Shown here: positions 19,123 through 28,843 of the stretch, piece after piece
How positions within the stretch are numbered: position 1 is the first letter of the stretch
Layout: every line of letters begins with the position of its first letter
Assembly: GCF_009002475.1 (NCBI RefSeq)
Contig: NZ_AP019860.1
Span: 62,001 to 126,000, forward strand
Length of the DNA stretch: 64,000 nucleotides
From: Candidatus Uabimicrobium amorphum
GTDB taxonomy: Bacteria > Planctomycetota > Uabimicrobiia > Uabimicrobiales > Uabimicrobiaceae
Direction of reading: 5' to 3'
Program-made: the position numbers and the translations under genes
Notes under the pieces: model-generated
The model's database searches: none
Told to the model about the DNA's origin: nothing
What the model saw: the letters and a program-made list of their open reading frames with translations, nothing else

Positions 19123-20182
19123 TGTATGTGGTAAAGAGTACGAGAGTCGCTATTTTTTGCCATGTCCAAACAGCATAGAACCTCACGATGAATGTGTGTT
19201 TTGTACGCAAGAGCGTTTTTCGGTGATCAAGGCATTTGTTGATGAAGTTGCCACTGGAAAAGACTTAAATTCATGCATAGATGACAAAAGTACCAAAGAG
19301 AAAAGCTATTTGCACCAAGTGACGTGTTGGCAAGAAACGGTGGAATCGATCACGGAGCTAAAGAAAAAACTGCGCGAAATTGGTATGCGGGTTCACAGTG
19401 AAAAGCGCGATAAGAACTTATTGCGCTTTCAATTTAAGTGTGCTTTGAGTGACGATTGCGATTTACACTTTGTGTCCCTAGAAAAAGAAAATAGTGCGCA
19501 CGTACTGCAAAAATTTGCTGATCATTCTTGTGAGAAGGCATCATTGGAACAAGAGTGGCGAGAGGTTCAGTACTTTTTGAGCACCATGGAAAAACTACAG
19601 GTGCATTTGAGTCAGGAAGAGCAGCAACAAATTAAAGGCTACAAAACAGATTATCGCGGTGTATCCAGTGTGTATAAAAAGTTACAGCAACAAATACATG
19701 ACATGGAAGACGAGGTGATTGCCGAAGTCTGGGGTCCTGATTGTCGTTGGCGTCGTGGACGCGGTGAAGCCAATCGCACTCCTCAAGCGGAAGATTTGGA
19801 AAAACTAAAAAGTATTGTCGTTGCTTCATACCAACAGCCGGATGTTGCGGAGTATATTGCGCAAAAATTTGCTACCTCAGAAAGTAGTTCTTATTTTCAA
19901 CAACGCGGTTATTTTTTGCTACTCGCTTGTGCGCCCCCACCGATGCTACGCAAAATGATTGTGTTGCGAATTCAAGCGATGTGTTACGCACAACAATTAC
20001 TGCAACAAGACATGTTGTTGTTGTGCTGGAAGAAACTCAATAGTACAGTGTTGCGCAATCACATATGGATGATACTTTTTTTTATTAAAGTTTTCGAAAA
20101 CGGCAAACAGTCATTTCCGCTAATGGGAAAAACTCCTCCTTTAGATTCCGAGTCTCCAGATTTGTATTCTCATTTGTTGTAA
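19109..20182 (+). CDS. Hypothetical protein with N-terminal cysteine cluster
   Basis: I do not recognise this 357-residue protein. Residues 1-35 carry CDVCGKEYESRYFLPC...CVFC, a probable zinc-binding cluster. The middle (about 85-210) is helical and charged, with coiled-coil tendency around the QEEQQQIKGYKTD segment. The C-terminal 120 residues contain hydrophobic helices but no clear membrane span. The frame is open from 19058, but ATG 19109 has GGGGGAG 4-5 nt upstream and is preferred. It overlaps the previous gene by 14 nt. Confidence 0.65.
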   Translation: MRNCDVCGKEYESRYFLPCPNSIEPHDECVFCTQERFSVIKAFVDEVATGKDLNSCIDDKSTKEKSYLHQVTCWQETVESITELKKKLREIGMRVHSEKRDKNLLRFQFKCALSDDCDLHFVSLEKENSAHVLQKFADHSCEKASLEQEWREVQYFLSTMEKLQVHLSQEEQQQIKGYKTDYRGVSSVYKKLQQQIHDMEDEVIAEVWGPDCRWRRGRGEANRTPQAEDLEKLKSIVVASYQQPDVAEYIAQKFATSESSSYFQQRGYFLLLACAPPPMLRKMIVLRIQAMCYAQQLLQQDMLLLCWKKLNSTVLRNHIWMILFFIKVFENGKQSFPLMGKTPPLDSESPDLYSHLL

Positions 20183-20192
20183 GAATTTTGTT

Positions 20193-21908
20193 GTGAGCAT
20201 AGGAATGAAAATAGCAATATTATTGGTGATGGTATGTTGTACGTTTTTGAGCGCGGAAAATTGGTATGGATATTACTACAACAATCAACCAATAGGTTAC
20301 GCGGAAAGCAGTTACGAATACGATGCCACTCATGAAGTTTATCATCGCAAAAGAACCAAAAATCTTTTGCTACCCGACTTAGAACGTACGGAAGAAATTT
20401 CTGCTGTCTTAAATGCCGACTACACTGTGCGTTCTTTGTATTTCTCCGTCGAAGAGAAGTTGAAACAAAAAACGCACCAACACTTTATTATTATCAATGT
20501 TGGTAAAGAGATCACCATTCAAACCGCGACTAAGATACACACATATCCTAAAAAAAAATTTTATCTACACTTGCAAGATTTCCTCAAATTTCTATTGAAG
20601 CGCTCGCCTAAAGTCGGTCGTTATTACAGTACGGCCGTTTTGTCTTCCAATCACTTGCAATTGATAAAAGCCACGGCACGTTATAAGGGGCTTAAGAAGA
20701 CCTACGACAAAAAAAAAGTGCACGAATTCGAAGTGACAAGTGACGAACTGCAAAGCAAATGGGCAACAGCACAATTTTCCTTGCAAGGAACGCTTCTTAG
20801 CTATCGCATCGCAAATTTATCTGTGGTGCAAACTACGCGCACCAATGCAATTATCAATAAAAATAAGCGCATTCCTACTATCTACATTCACGATGTCAAT
20901 TCTATTGATGCCTTACAAATTTTTTTTGAGGAGGCCGGTCAAAAAAGTGGAAGGAATGTTGTCATCAAACGCAAACGTTTTCCTCAAAGTATTTCCCTTG
21001 CCGCCATTCAAAAAAATTTTTCTTACCTCAAAGCCAACAAAATGTATCCAGTAAATCGCGCGTATATTCAACAATGTGCTACAAAAGCACGCTACGGAGG
21101 AAATGAACCTGTTGTAATTGTGCGCAATGTGGTACGATGGACCGACTATCATTTGCACAAGACGAATAGCAAATATGGAAATGCATTGCGCAGAATATGG
21201 CGCATGAATAAAGATGTCACCTCTTATGCCACAGCAACGTTGTGTCGCGCCAATGGAATACCCGCAAAGGTTGTCAGTGGTTGGGTGTACCACGCCGGCT
21301 TTTTTCAATTTGAAAGTTGGTGCGAGGTGTATTTACAAAAGTGGCTTCCTGTTTACGGCGGAAAGATAGACGTTGGGGCGCGTTTTTTTGCTAGTGACAA
21401 ACGCAAAAATATGACAATTCGCATCGTGGAATTCACCAAAAACAAGGCGCGCGTTGTCGTGAATAACGTAAACAGTTACGTGCAATACAATGAAAGTACC
21501 ATAAAGGATCGTTTACTAGGTATAGAGGCGATCCGCCCAAGTGATTGGGTATTACTACCAAAAAACTCTTTTACGAACATACTCGTTTTACGATCTTTAA
21601 AGGGAAAAGGACCGGCGATTCTCGTAAAAGTCTTGCACTCTTCCAAGAAACTAGAGGATATATTGCGTAGTCTACCGCAAAAATTGGTAAGTGAAAATCT
21701 AAAAATCTTATGGACGAAAAAGAGAAAGTTTCAGAACATTTATGGACTTGAAGGTGCATTACAATCCAAAGATTTTGTCTATCGTGCTTTTATAGGACAA
21801 CGACAACAAAAAATTATTTTTGTACTTTTGTTCGTACCGAAAGCCGAATTTTCGAACGTCGAGAAAGAGTTCTTTTCGTTTATCGCCTCCTTGAAATTTA
21901 CGGAGTAA
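20193..21908 (+). CDS. Secreted transglutaminase-like protein lacking the catalytic triad
   Basis: The protein has a signal peptide (MKIAILLVMVCCTFLSA) and about 550 mature residues. Residues about 340-410 match the transglutaminase-like core: LCRANGIPAKVVSGWVY, FESWCEVYL and KWLPVYGG. In active members these blocks carry Cys (GxC), His (HAW) and Asp (PxD); the aligned positions here are Lys, Glu and Tyr, so the enzyme should be inactive. The N-terminal half is beta-rich (YYNNQPIGYAESSYEY), like other planctomycete periplasmic transglutaminase proteins. Either GTG 20193 or ATG 20205 could be the start; the second gives a cleaner signal peptide. It lies 3 nt upstream of the large kinase gene. 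Confidence 0.78.
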   Translation: MSIGMKIAILLVMVCCTFLSAENWYGYYYNNQPIGYAESSYEYDATHEVYHRKRTKNLLLPDLERTEEISAVLNADYTVRSLYFSVEEKLKQKTHQHFIIINVGKEITIQTATKIHTYPKKKFYLHLQDFLKFLLKRSPKVGRYYSTAVLSSNHLQLIKATARYKGLKKTYDKKKVHEFEVTSDELQSKWATAQFSLQGTLLSYRIANLSVVQTTRTNAIINKNKRIPTIYIHDVNSIDALQIFFEEAGQKSGRNVVIKRKRFPQSISLAAIQKNFSYLKANKMYPVNRAYIQQCATKARYGGNEPVVIVRNVVRWTDYHLHKTNSKYGNALRRIWRMNKDVTSYATATLCRANGIPAKVVSGWVYHAGFFQFESWCEVYLQKWLPVYGGKIDVGARFFASDKRKNMTIRIVEFTKNKARVVVNNVNSYVQYNESTIKDRLLGIEAIRPSDWVLLPKNSFTNILVLRSLKGKGPAILVKVLHSSKKLEDILRSLPQKLVSENLKILWTKKRKFQNIYGLEGALQSKDFVYRAFIGQRQQKIIFVLLFVPKAEFSNVEKEFFSFIASLKFTE

Positions 21909-21911
21909 AAC

Positions 21912-24900
21912 ATGGCAGAAAATATAAACACACAAAATATACGCTTGGCAGAAGCTTTAGTCAACAAAGGATATTTATCGCAAGAGCAAGCACAATTTGC
22001 ATTAAAAGACTCCAAACGCAGCGATACGCCACACCTTGCCCAGTATTTAATACGCAATAAATGGGTTGACACGCAAATAGTGGTGGGAGAGGTGCAAAAT
22101 TTAAACAGTAAAAATCCTTCGACACAACGAAATTATAATACGACGCGATCAGCCGGTAATGTGAAAAGCGCTGCTCCCAATTTGCCCAATGTTGCTCCTG
22201 GACAAACTTTTGGTAACTATGTGATTATACGAGAAATTGCCCGTGGGGGTATGGGAATTGTGTATTTGGCACAAGACGCTAGTAAACGCAATGTGGCATT
22301 AAAAGTAATGCTATCGGCCAAAGCCAGTGACCAAGACCAACGTCGATTTGTGCGTGAAGGAAAGGCGATTTCCGAACTCAATCACCCTAACATTGTAAAA
22401 ATTTATGCCATGGGCGAAGAAAATGGTTGTCGCTTTTTTACCATGGATTATGTCGATGGTGGTACATTTTCCGATATCATTAACAATAAGACGATGCGCG
22501 AAAGTGTCGCTGTTTTAGCGAAGATTGCACGTGCACTAGCGGCAGCGCATAGTAAGCGAATTATTCACCGCGATATCAAACCCGATAACATTCTTATGGA
22601 TAAAAATGGCGAACCATACATCACCGACTTTGGTTTGGCGAAAATCATCGGTGACAAGACGATGACGCGTAGCGGTTCTACGTTGGGAACGCCTCAGTAC
22701 ATGGCTCCTGAACAAGCGATGGGAGAAACGCGTAAAATAGATCATCGTACCGATCTTTATGCACTGGGGGTTATGCTGTACAAGTGTTTGACGAAACAAT
22801 TGCCTTTTCACAGCGATACATTGATGACGTTGTATAAAAAAATTGCTCTGGATATGCCTGTTCTACCACGTAAGATTAACGAAAAAGTTCCTCGCTATCT
22901 CGAACGCGTTTGCCTGCGTGCTATGGATAAAAACCCCAAGCATCGTTACCAAAGTGGCGTTGAATTTGCAAAAGATTTGGAGAAGTTCTTGCAAAATCGC
23001 CATGGGAAATCGCGGGTAAAGAAAAATTACACCCAAGGCATGGCACGGTGGTTACGAAGAAATTATTTGCCGCTTTTGGGTGTCATCAGCGCTGTGATTA
23101 TGTTGCTTGTCGCCAAAACAGTATTTTTCCCCAATAAAATGCAAAAGCCACAGCAGAGTGCCTCATACCAAAAAGCCAACGGAGTATACAAAGAGGCACA
23201 CCGTTCTTTGGAAAGCGGCGATTGGAAAAAGGCCATTTCTCTTTACAAAAAGACTCTTGGGATAGAAGCGTCTTTTACAAAAGCTTATATAGGCTATGCA
23301 AAAGCACTGATCGAAATGAAGAAATTGGATGCCGCACATAAAATTTTAGATAAAGCGCTGGCGAATACTGCGGAAGAATATCGTGACATTCGTATGCAAA
23401 AAGCGCGTTTGCTTATTGTTCGGAGAGAGTTTATCTCGGCTTTAAAGTTAATGAATAAAGTGGTGGCGAATAACAAACAATATGCTCCTAGCTATCGATT
23501 GCGTGCTTCGATACACAAGAAGCTAGACCGTTATGCCAAGGCCAACGATGATGAAAAACGCGCGGAAAAAATAGAGTCTTCTAATGAAATTGACATGCAG
23601 GAAGTCGAAGGTTTTCTTGCAAGCCACCGTTATGCCGAAGCATTCGCGGCACTAGAAAATTTACAAAGCCAATACGGGGAGTCCGCACAAATTTTTTATA
23701 TGCGCAGCCGTATTTTGTACACGCAGAAAAATTGGACAGAGGCTCTTTCTGACATTTCGCAAGCGATTGCCAAAACGCCGTCGGTAAAGTATTATTTGCA
23801 CAAAGCAAAAATTTCGTTTGCGGCAAACTATTACGATGATACACAGCAGATTTTAGATGCGATGCTTCTTGTGGGAGATATTCCCAAAAAATATGAAGGC
23901 GAATATCATGCCATCAAAGCAAAGCTAGCTCTGGCACGCAAAGACTATGCGCAGGCATACCAGTACTATCGTTTGGTTTTGCAAAAAACGCCCTCTGCGG
24001 AAAATTACCTGTATTTTGCTCAGGCAGCTTACTATTTGCAAAAATACGCAAAAGCTTTGTTTTATTTGGATGAAGCGCTGGCAAAAAAGACCGTTTTTCG
24101 CACAATAACGGCACAGTGCCATTTGTATAAGGGAATTGTATATCGCGAGATTGGAAAACATCGCGATGCACTAGCTCAATTTACGCAGGCTCTCAAGATG
24201 AATCAATCCTTTCATTTAGCAACGGTGTATCTCGGAGCAGTGAATATTGATCTAGAAAATTACGAGCGCGGTTTTGTCCATTTACAAAAAGTGCAAAATG
24301 AGGTGCGCAACAATCCATTGCTGTATGAGTATCTCGCCAAATATTATTTACATAAAGAAGATGTGAAAAATGCATTGGAGAATTTAAAGATTTGTTTGAA
24401 AATTATTCCCTGGGAGTCTCGCTACTACTATCTTTACGGATTAGCGCTTATTAAAGACAAAAACTTTGTGGAAGCCGAAGATTATTTAATTCGTTCTCTA
24501 GAGTTGCAGCCGGGAAATTTACAAGCTTTTACGCCGCTTCTTATCAACTTAATGGATCAGAGTAACTTAGAAAAGACCATCCTCGTTCCAGGATATTACA
24601 ATTCTTATACTGCGCATTTCTGGAGCAATGGTGAACCTAAAGACTTATTTCGCGACCAATACAACTCTCTTATTTTACAATATCGAAAACGCCAAGAGCG
24701 TAAAAAAGGCAACAGCGAAAGCTTTATTAAAATACTCGATAACCCACAACAAAATAAATTGCACGACATTGCCATAAACGCACTTTCTTATCATTATGAT
24801 GACGAGACATTGTTACAAAAAGTAAAAAAGCGTATGAAAACCAGCAAATCTTGGGCAAAGTTGTGGGACAAACTGCAATTGCAAAAGCAAAAAGCGTATC

Positions 24901-26933
24901 AAGACTATATGAAACGTCTCATTGTGCGTTTGCTTGTGGCGCGCGACCCGTTGACGTTTAAACTTCTTGATAAAGAAGGTGAGCGCGGAGAGTTATGTAT
25001 AAAAGAAATCTTACTTTCCTCACGTGAAAATATGTTGATGCGTTTTTTGGCATGTCGTACACTTCTCGCTTTGGGAACACCTACCGGCTACACAATCGTT
25101 CAAGATTACCTGCAACAAGATGAAAACGGAGATGTGGGAATTTTGGCAACGGTGGCACTAAAAGAGAAAAATTTTCGTGTCAATGAGCGCGTTTTAATAC
25201 AAGGATTAAAAAACACCAATCCATTATTACGCTCTTTGTGCACGCAGCATGTGCGTAACTATCATGCATTGTTGCCACTATTGGCAGATGAAGATGAGCG
25301 TGTAAAAGTATATGCGGCAAATCAGCTGATCAAAGTTTCGGCAAACAATCGCGAACGTTGTTATGACATTCTCGCCGAAGCGACAAAAAGTGAAAATCCG
25401 TTTGTGAGAATCTATGGTTGTATGAGTTTGTGGCCGAAAAAGATACATCGTGAGTATGCGGCAACACCTTCCGCAGAGTTTATACAAAAATACCAAAGTA
25501 CTCTAATACGTTGTGTGCAAGACACTCATCCTACCGTAAAAAGAGTCGCAGCAACGCGCATTGGAGCGTATTTTTTAAGAGATCTTGCCCCGTATCTATT
25601 GAAACTTGCCAAAGAGGATGATTCTTCTGCTCGTTACCAAGCACTTATTTCGCTTGGATGGATGAGAAGAGGTGAAGATGTGATCAAGAAGATATCGGCA
25701 AATCCTAGTGAATCATTATTGATGCGCTCAACGATTATTCCGGTTTTGCATTCTGAAAAAAGTATGAATCTGCCGTTTAAACTCGATGACCTAATTGCCG
25801 AAGAGGGACAAGAGGCGGCACGTTTTGTGATGTCGTTTATTGGAATAGTCGCCGGGCAATTCGGACCATTTTTACTCATGCCATATGTCAAACACAAAAA
25901 TCCCGATATACAAGCGAGTGCCATTTGCGGCATGATTTTTCACGGACAATCTTCGGTAATACCGATTTTACAAAAGAAAATCAAACAGACCAAATCAAAG
26001 AAAGTACGTGTTTTGTCCTACGCGACAATGCTGGGAATTATGTCGCGCGAACAACGCAACAAGGTAAAGTCTTTCCATCGCTCTTTAAAAAAGAAACCTT
26101 CTCATATCCGTGAATCCGCAGCGTTTGGCTATTATTTTCTCATTTATTTTGAAACACTAGAAAACACCGTTACCCAGATCATTAATCCTCGGGAAATACA
26201 GCAGTACGATATATTTGCTTATGGGAATATATTCAAATTCCTATACGAAAGATTGTACTTGGCACAGTTTCGAAATAGTATACGCGACAACAAGAAACGC
26301 AAAGAGTACATGTGGCGCTTAACCCAAGCCATTGATCTATTTCCGAATACGCGTTATCATTACGAAAGAGCTTTGATTTACGCCTATGAGCAAAAATGGC
26401 AAAAGGCAATCGACGACATGATGACGGTTGTTCGCCTTGATCCTAAACAACCGCGATTTTACCCTCTTCTTCTCGACTTGTGCTACAAAGCGCAAGACTA
26501 TCAAAAGATTCTCAAAATAAGTGATAAGCTGACCAAGTTGAATCCGCGCGTTGTGGAAGGTTGGAAATATCAGGCGGATGTGCTGATGAAAATGAACCGT
26601 CACAGCGAAGCATTGAACGCTTATACGCGTTCTTTTGTCCTTGAGCCCACAAATTGGATGCATTACATCAATATGGGACGATGCCGTTTCCAGTTGCAGG
26701 ACTACGCAGAGGCGCTACATATCTTTCTGTATGTTTCCAATTATATCTATCCCACCTCCAAAGACCAAGTTCTCAACGTATTGCTTTCATACGCACGTAT
26801 GCAGAAATACAAAGAGGCAGTTCAATTTCTAAAAAACAAATACAATAGAGTGCCGATTGCTGCAAGAGAATTGCGACGCTATAAGGACTTAGATCCCTTA
26901 TTTGAAGATAGTTGGGTTCGCAGTCTAAAATGA
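21912..26933 (+). CDS. Giant membrane Ser/Thr protein kinase with TPR and HEAT repeats
   Basis: This protein has 1673 residues. Residues about 10-60 form a helical MshEN-like module (LAEALVNKGYLSQEQAQFAL), as in the kinase at 3213. The kinase domain (about 100-360) has ARGGMGIVY, VALKVM, HRDIKPDN, TDFGLAK and GTPQYMAPEQ. A single transmembrane helix follows at about 385-407. The large part behind it holds about a dozen TPRs (about 415-905), then HEAT-like helical repeats (about 985-1400, for example NPLLRSLCTQHVRNY) and a second TPR block (about 1450-1640). The repeat part should be extracytoplasmic and may sense proteins or envelope state. Its stop overlaps the helicase start (ATGA). Confidence 0.9.
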   Translation: MAENINTQNIRLAEALVNKGYLSQEQAQFALKDSKRSDTPHLAQYLIRNKWVDTQIVVGEVQNLNSKNPSTQRNYNTTRSAGNVKSAAPNLPNVAPGQTFGNYVIIREIARGGMGIVYLAQDASKRNVALKVMLSAKASDQDQRRFVREGKAISELNHPNIVKIYAMGEENGCRFFTMDYVDGGTFSDIINNKTMRESVAVLAKIARALAAAHSKRIIHRDIKPDNILMDKNGEPYITDFGLAKIIGDKTMTRSGSTLGTPQYMAPEQAMGETRKIDHRTDLYALGVMLYKCLTKQLPFHSDTLMTLYKKIALDMPVLPRKINEKVPRYLERVCLRAMDKNPKHRYQSGVEFAKDLEKFLQNRHGKSRVKKNYTQGMARWLRRNYLPLLGVISAVIMLLVAKTVFFPNKMQKPQQSASYQKANGVYKEAHRSLESGDWKKAISLYKKTLGIEASFTKAYIGYAKALIEMKKLDAAHKILDKALANTAEEYRDIRMQKARLLIVRREFISALKLMNKVVANNKQYAPSYRLRASIHKKLDRYAKANDDEKRAEKIESSNEIDMQEVEGFLASHRYAEAFAALENLQSQYGESAQIFYMRSRILYTQKNWTEALSDISQAIAKTPSVKYYLHKAKISFAANYYDDTQQILDAMLLVGDIPKKYEGEYHAIKAKLALARKDYAQAYQYYRLVLQKTPSAENYLYFAQAAYYLQKYAKALFYLDEALAKKTVFRTITAQCHLYKGIVYREIGKHRDALAQFTQALKMNQSFHLATVYLGAVNIDLENYERGFVHLQKVQNEVRNNPLLYEYLAKYYLHKEDVKNALENLKICLKIIPWESRYYYLYGLALIKDKNFVEAEDYLIRSLELQPGNLQAFTPLLINLMDQSNLEKTILVPGYYNSYTAHFWSNGEPKDLFRDQYNSLILQYRKRQERKKGNSESFIKILDNPQQNKLHDIAINALSYHYDDETLLQKVKKRMKTSKSWAKLWDKLQLQKQKAYQDYMKRLIVRLLVARDPLTFKLLDKEGERGELCIKEILLSSRENMLMRFLACRTLLALGTPTGYTIVQDYLQQDENGDVGILATVALKEKNFRVNERVLIQGLKNTNPLLRSLCTQHVRNYHALLPLLADEDERVKVYAANQLIKVSANNRERCYDILAEATKSENPFVRIYGCMSLWPKKIHREYAATPSAEFIQKYQSTLIRCVQDTHPTVKRVAATRIGAYFLRDLAPYLLKLAKEDDSSARYQALISLGWMRRGEDVIKKISANPSESLLMRSTIIPVLHSEKSMNLPFKLDDLIAEEGQEAARFVMSFIGIVAGQFGPFLLMPYVKHKNPDIQASAICGMIFHGQSSVIPILQKKIKQTKSKKVRVLSYATMLGIMSREQRNKVKSFHRSLKKKPSHIRESAAFGYYFLIYFETLENTVTQIINPREIQQYDIFAYGNIFKFLYERLYLAQFRNSIRDNKKRKEYMWRLTQAIDLFPNTRYHYERALIYAYEQKWQKAIDDMMTVVRLDPKQPRFYPLLLDLCYKAQDYQKILKISDKLTKLNPRVVEGWKYQADVLMKMNRHSEALNAYTRSFVLEPTNWMHYINMGRCRFQLQDYAEALHIFLYVSNYIYPTSKDQVLNVLLSYARMQKYKEAVQFLKNKYNRVPIAARELRRYKDLDPLFEDSWVRSLK

Positions 26934-28843
26934 AAAAACTCAATAAAGAGCAACAACAAGCGATCGCTGTTGACGAGCAAATTGTTCTGGTGAAATCAGC
27001 TGTTGGCAGTGGTAAAACTACTGTATTAACGCATAAGATTTGCCAGCTATGTGAGGACGGGGTTGATCCGGGAAGCATCGTGGTGCTCACCTTTACACGC
27101 CGTGCGGCCAATGAAATACATCGGCGTTTATCGCAGTTTGTTGTGCATAGCCAGAGTTTAGAATATTGCGGAACTTTTCACAGTGTTGCCAATCGTTTGT
27201 TGCGTGACTATTTTGATATAAGTGTGTTGGGTTTTAGTCGTGATTTTTCGATCATCGAAGATAGACAACGCAGTGAAATACTGGAAGAATTGTGCTTTGA
27301 CCACAACATTCGCATTAGCAAAAGGGAATTGCGCAATTTTCCTGGAAATCAAAGTAGCGATAAAACAAAACTACTACAAGAAGAATACGCTACCTACAAA
27401 AAACGTAATAACATTGTTGATTTTGACGACTTAATGATATATTTGAACGAGCTTCTTGCGTTACAACCGGCAAAATTTTCATGGATTATCGTCGATGAAT
27501 TCCAAGACTGCGATGAGATACAGTCGCAGATCTTGAACAAGTTCGTTGATCATGGTGCACAGCTGTTCGCTGTGGGAGATCCTTACCAAACAATATACCA
27601 TTGGCGTGGAAGCAATCCGGTTATTTTTGAGGATTTTGCAAATTTGTCTGGGGCGTACACAACAGAGTTATCATTAAACTATCGCTCTAGCGCGAATATT
27701 GTGGAAGCGGCCAAAGAATTATTTGCTCCACACAACAAAGTTCGTGCTTATCGTGAACCTGGTACGCCGGTAACGATAAAAAAACATCTCGATGCCTTTC
27801 ATGAGGCCACCTATTTAGCATTTTTAATAAAGTCACTTGCCGCACAAGAAATTGACTACAACCAAATCGCCATTTTATATCGTCGTCAAGTACAACGCGA
27901 AGAAATCGTGAAGGTTTTTCAGCAGCACGACATTCCTTTTGTGATACAGCGTCAGGTACAATTGTCTTCTATTGCGGTTCTTGATTGGCTATATAATTTG
28001 TTTGTTTTGTGTTTAAACCGCAAAAATTTATTTGCGAAACGCATGGTCTTTTCACATCGCAAATACGGCGCAAAAAAAGAGAAACGTGCTTTTCTAAAAG
28101 AAAAAATTGCAAATTTTAGCGAATTTGCCCAGCAATATGTTGATGAAGATGATATATGGGATTATTTTGCGCTACATAAATTTTTATCACCCACAAGTGC
28201 CTCTTTTGAAAAAGATCAGCAGCTGGTTTTGACATTTTTACGCGAGATATTGCCTGATAAATCGCGCGATGATTTTTACCATGTTTTGCGGCAAAATATA
28301 TTGTGCCGCGATTATAATTTAGAGACGGTCGTAGATAAGGTCGATGGATGTCGTAGCGATGGTGTACAACTTATGACGTTGCATAGCTCGAAGGGTCTGG
28401 AGTTTTCGCATGTATTTATTGTTGGGGCAAACGCTGGTAATATTCCTCTACAAAGACAAAATCTAGAGGAAGAGAAACGTTTGTTTTATGTGGGACTTAC
28501 ACGCGCGAAAGAATATGTAGAAATTTCTTATACAAATTCAACGCAATTGTATGGTGCAACCAAGGACCCTTCTGCGTTTTTGGAAGAGTTAAATCCTTCT
28601 TGTGTTCATTGGGAAGAAACAGACGACACACAAACGGACCTCAAAGAGTTGACCAATATGGTGAAAGAAAGCCGGTTACAAAATCAAACATCGCAAAGGG
28701 AAGCTTTTCACGAAAAGTATGGAACGGGAATGGTCGTTGCTGAAGATGAAAATTCTTTTATGGTCGACTTTCCTGGTTATGGGGAGAAATCGTTTTCCAA
28801 AGTTTTTTGTCCTCTAAAGTTTAAGGAAACCGATGAAAACTAA
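26930..28843 (+). CDS. UvrD/Rep-family superfamily 1 DNA helicase
   Basis: This is a 637-residue SF1A helicase with Q motif (LNKEQQQAIA), Walker A SAVGSGKTT at about 23-31, motif Ia FTRRAANEI, Walker B IIVDEFQDCD, motif III VGDPYQTIYHWRG, motif IV LNYRS, motif V LMTLHSSKGLEF and motif VI RLFYVGLTRAKEYV. It is shorter than UvrD (about 720) because the 2B region is reduced. The C-terminal 45 residues (YGTGMVVAEDENSFMVDFPGYGEKSF) resemble the Tudor-like tail of UvrD/PcrA. ATG 26930 is chosen over an upstream in-frame start because it overlaps the kinase stop. It overlaps the next helicase gene by 11 nt, which implies coupled expression. Confidence 0.9.
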   Translation: MKKLNKEQQQAIAVDEQIVLVKSAVGSGKTTVLTHKICQLCEDGVDPGSIVVLTFTRRAANEIHRRLSQFVVHSQSLEYCGTFHSVANRLLRDYFDISVLGFSRDFSIIEDRQRSEILEELCFDHNIRISKRELRNFPGNQSSDKTKLLQEEYATYKKRNNIVDFDDLMIYLNELLALQPAKFSWIIVDEFQDCDEIQSQILNKFVDHGAQLFAVGDPYQTIYHWRGSNPVIFEDFANLSGAYTTELSLNYRSSANIVEAAKELFAPHNKVRAYREPGTPVTIKKHLDAFHEATYLAFLIKSLAAQEIDYNQIAILYRRQVQREEIVKVFQQHDIPFVIQRQVQLSSIAVLDWLYNLFVLCLNRKNLFAKRMVFSHRKYGAKKEKRAFLKEKIANFSEFAQQYVDEDDIWDYFALHKFLSPTSASFEKDQQLVLTFLREILPDKSRDDFYHVLRQNILCRDYNLETVVDKVDGCRSDGVQLMTLHSSKGLEFSHVFIVGANAGNIPLQRQNLEEEKRLFYVGLTRAKEYVEISYTNSTQLYGATKDPSAFLEELNPSCVHWEETDDTQTDLKELTNMVKESRLQNQTSQREAFHEKYGTGMVVAEDENSFMVDFPGYGEKSFSKVFCPLKFKETDEN

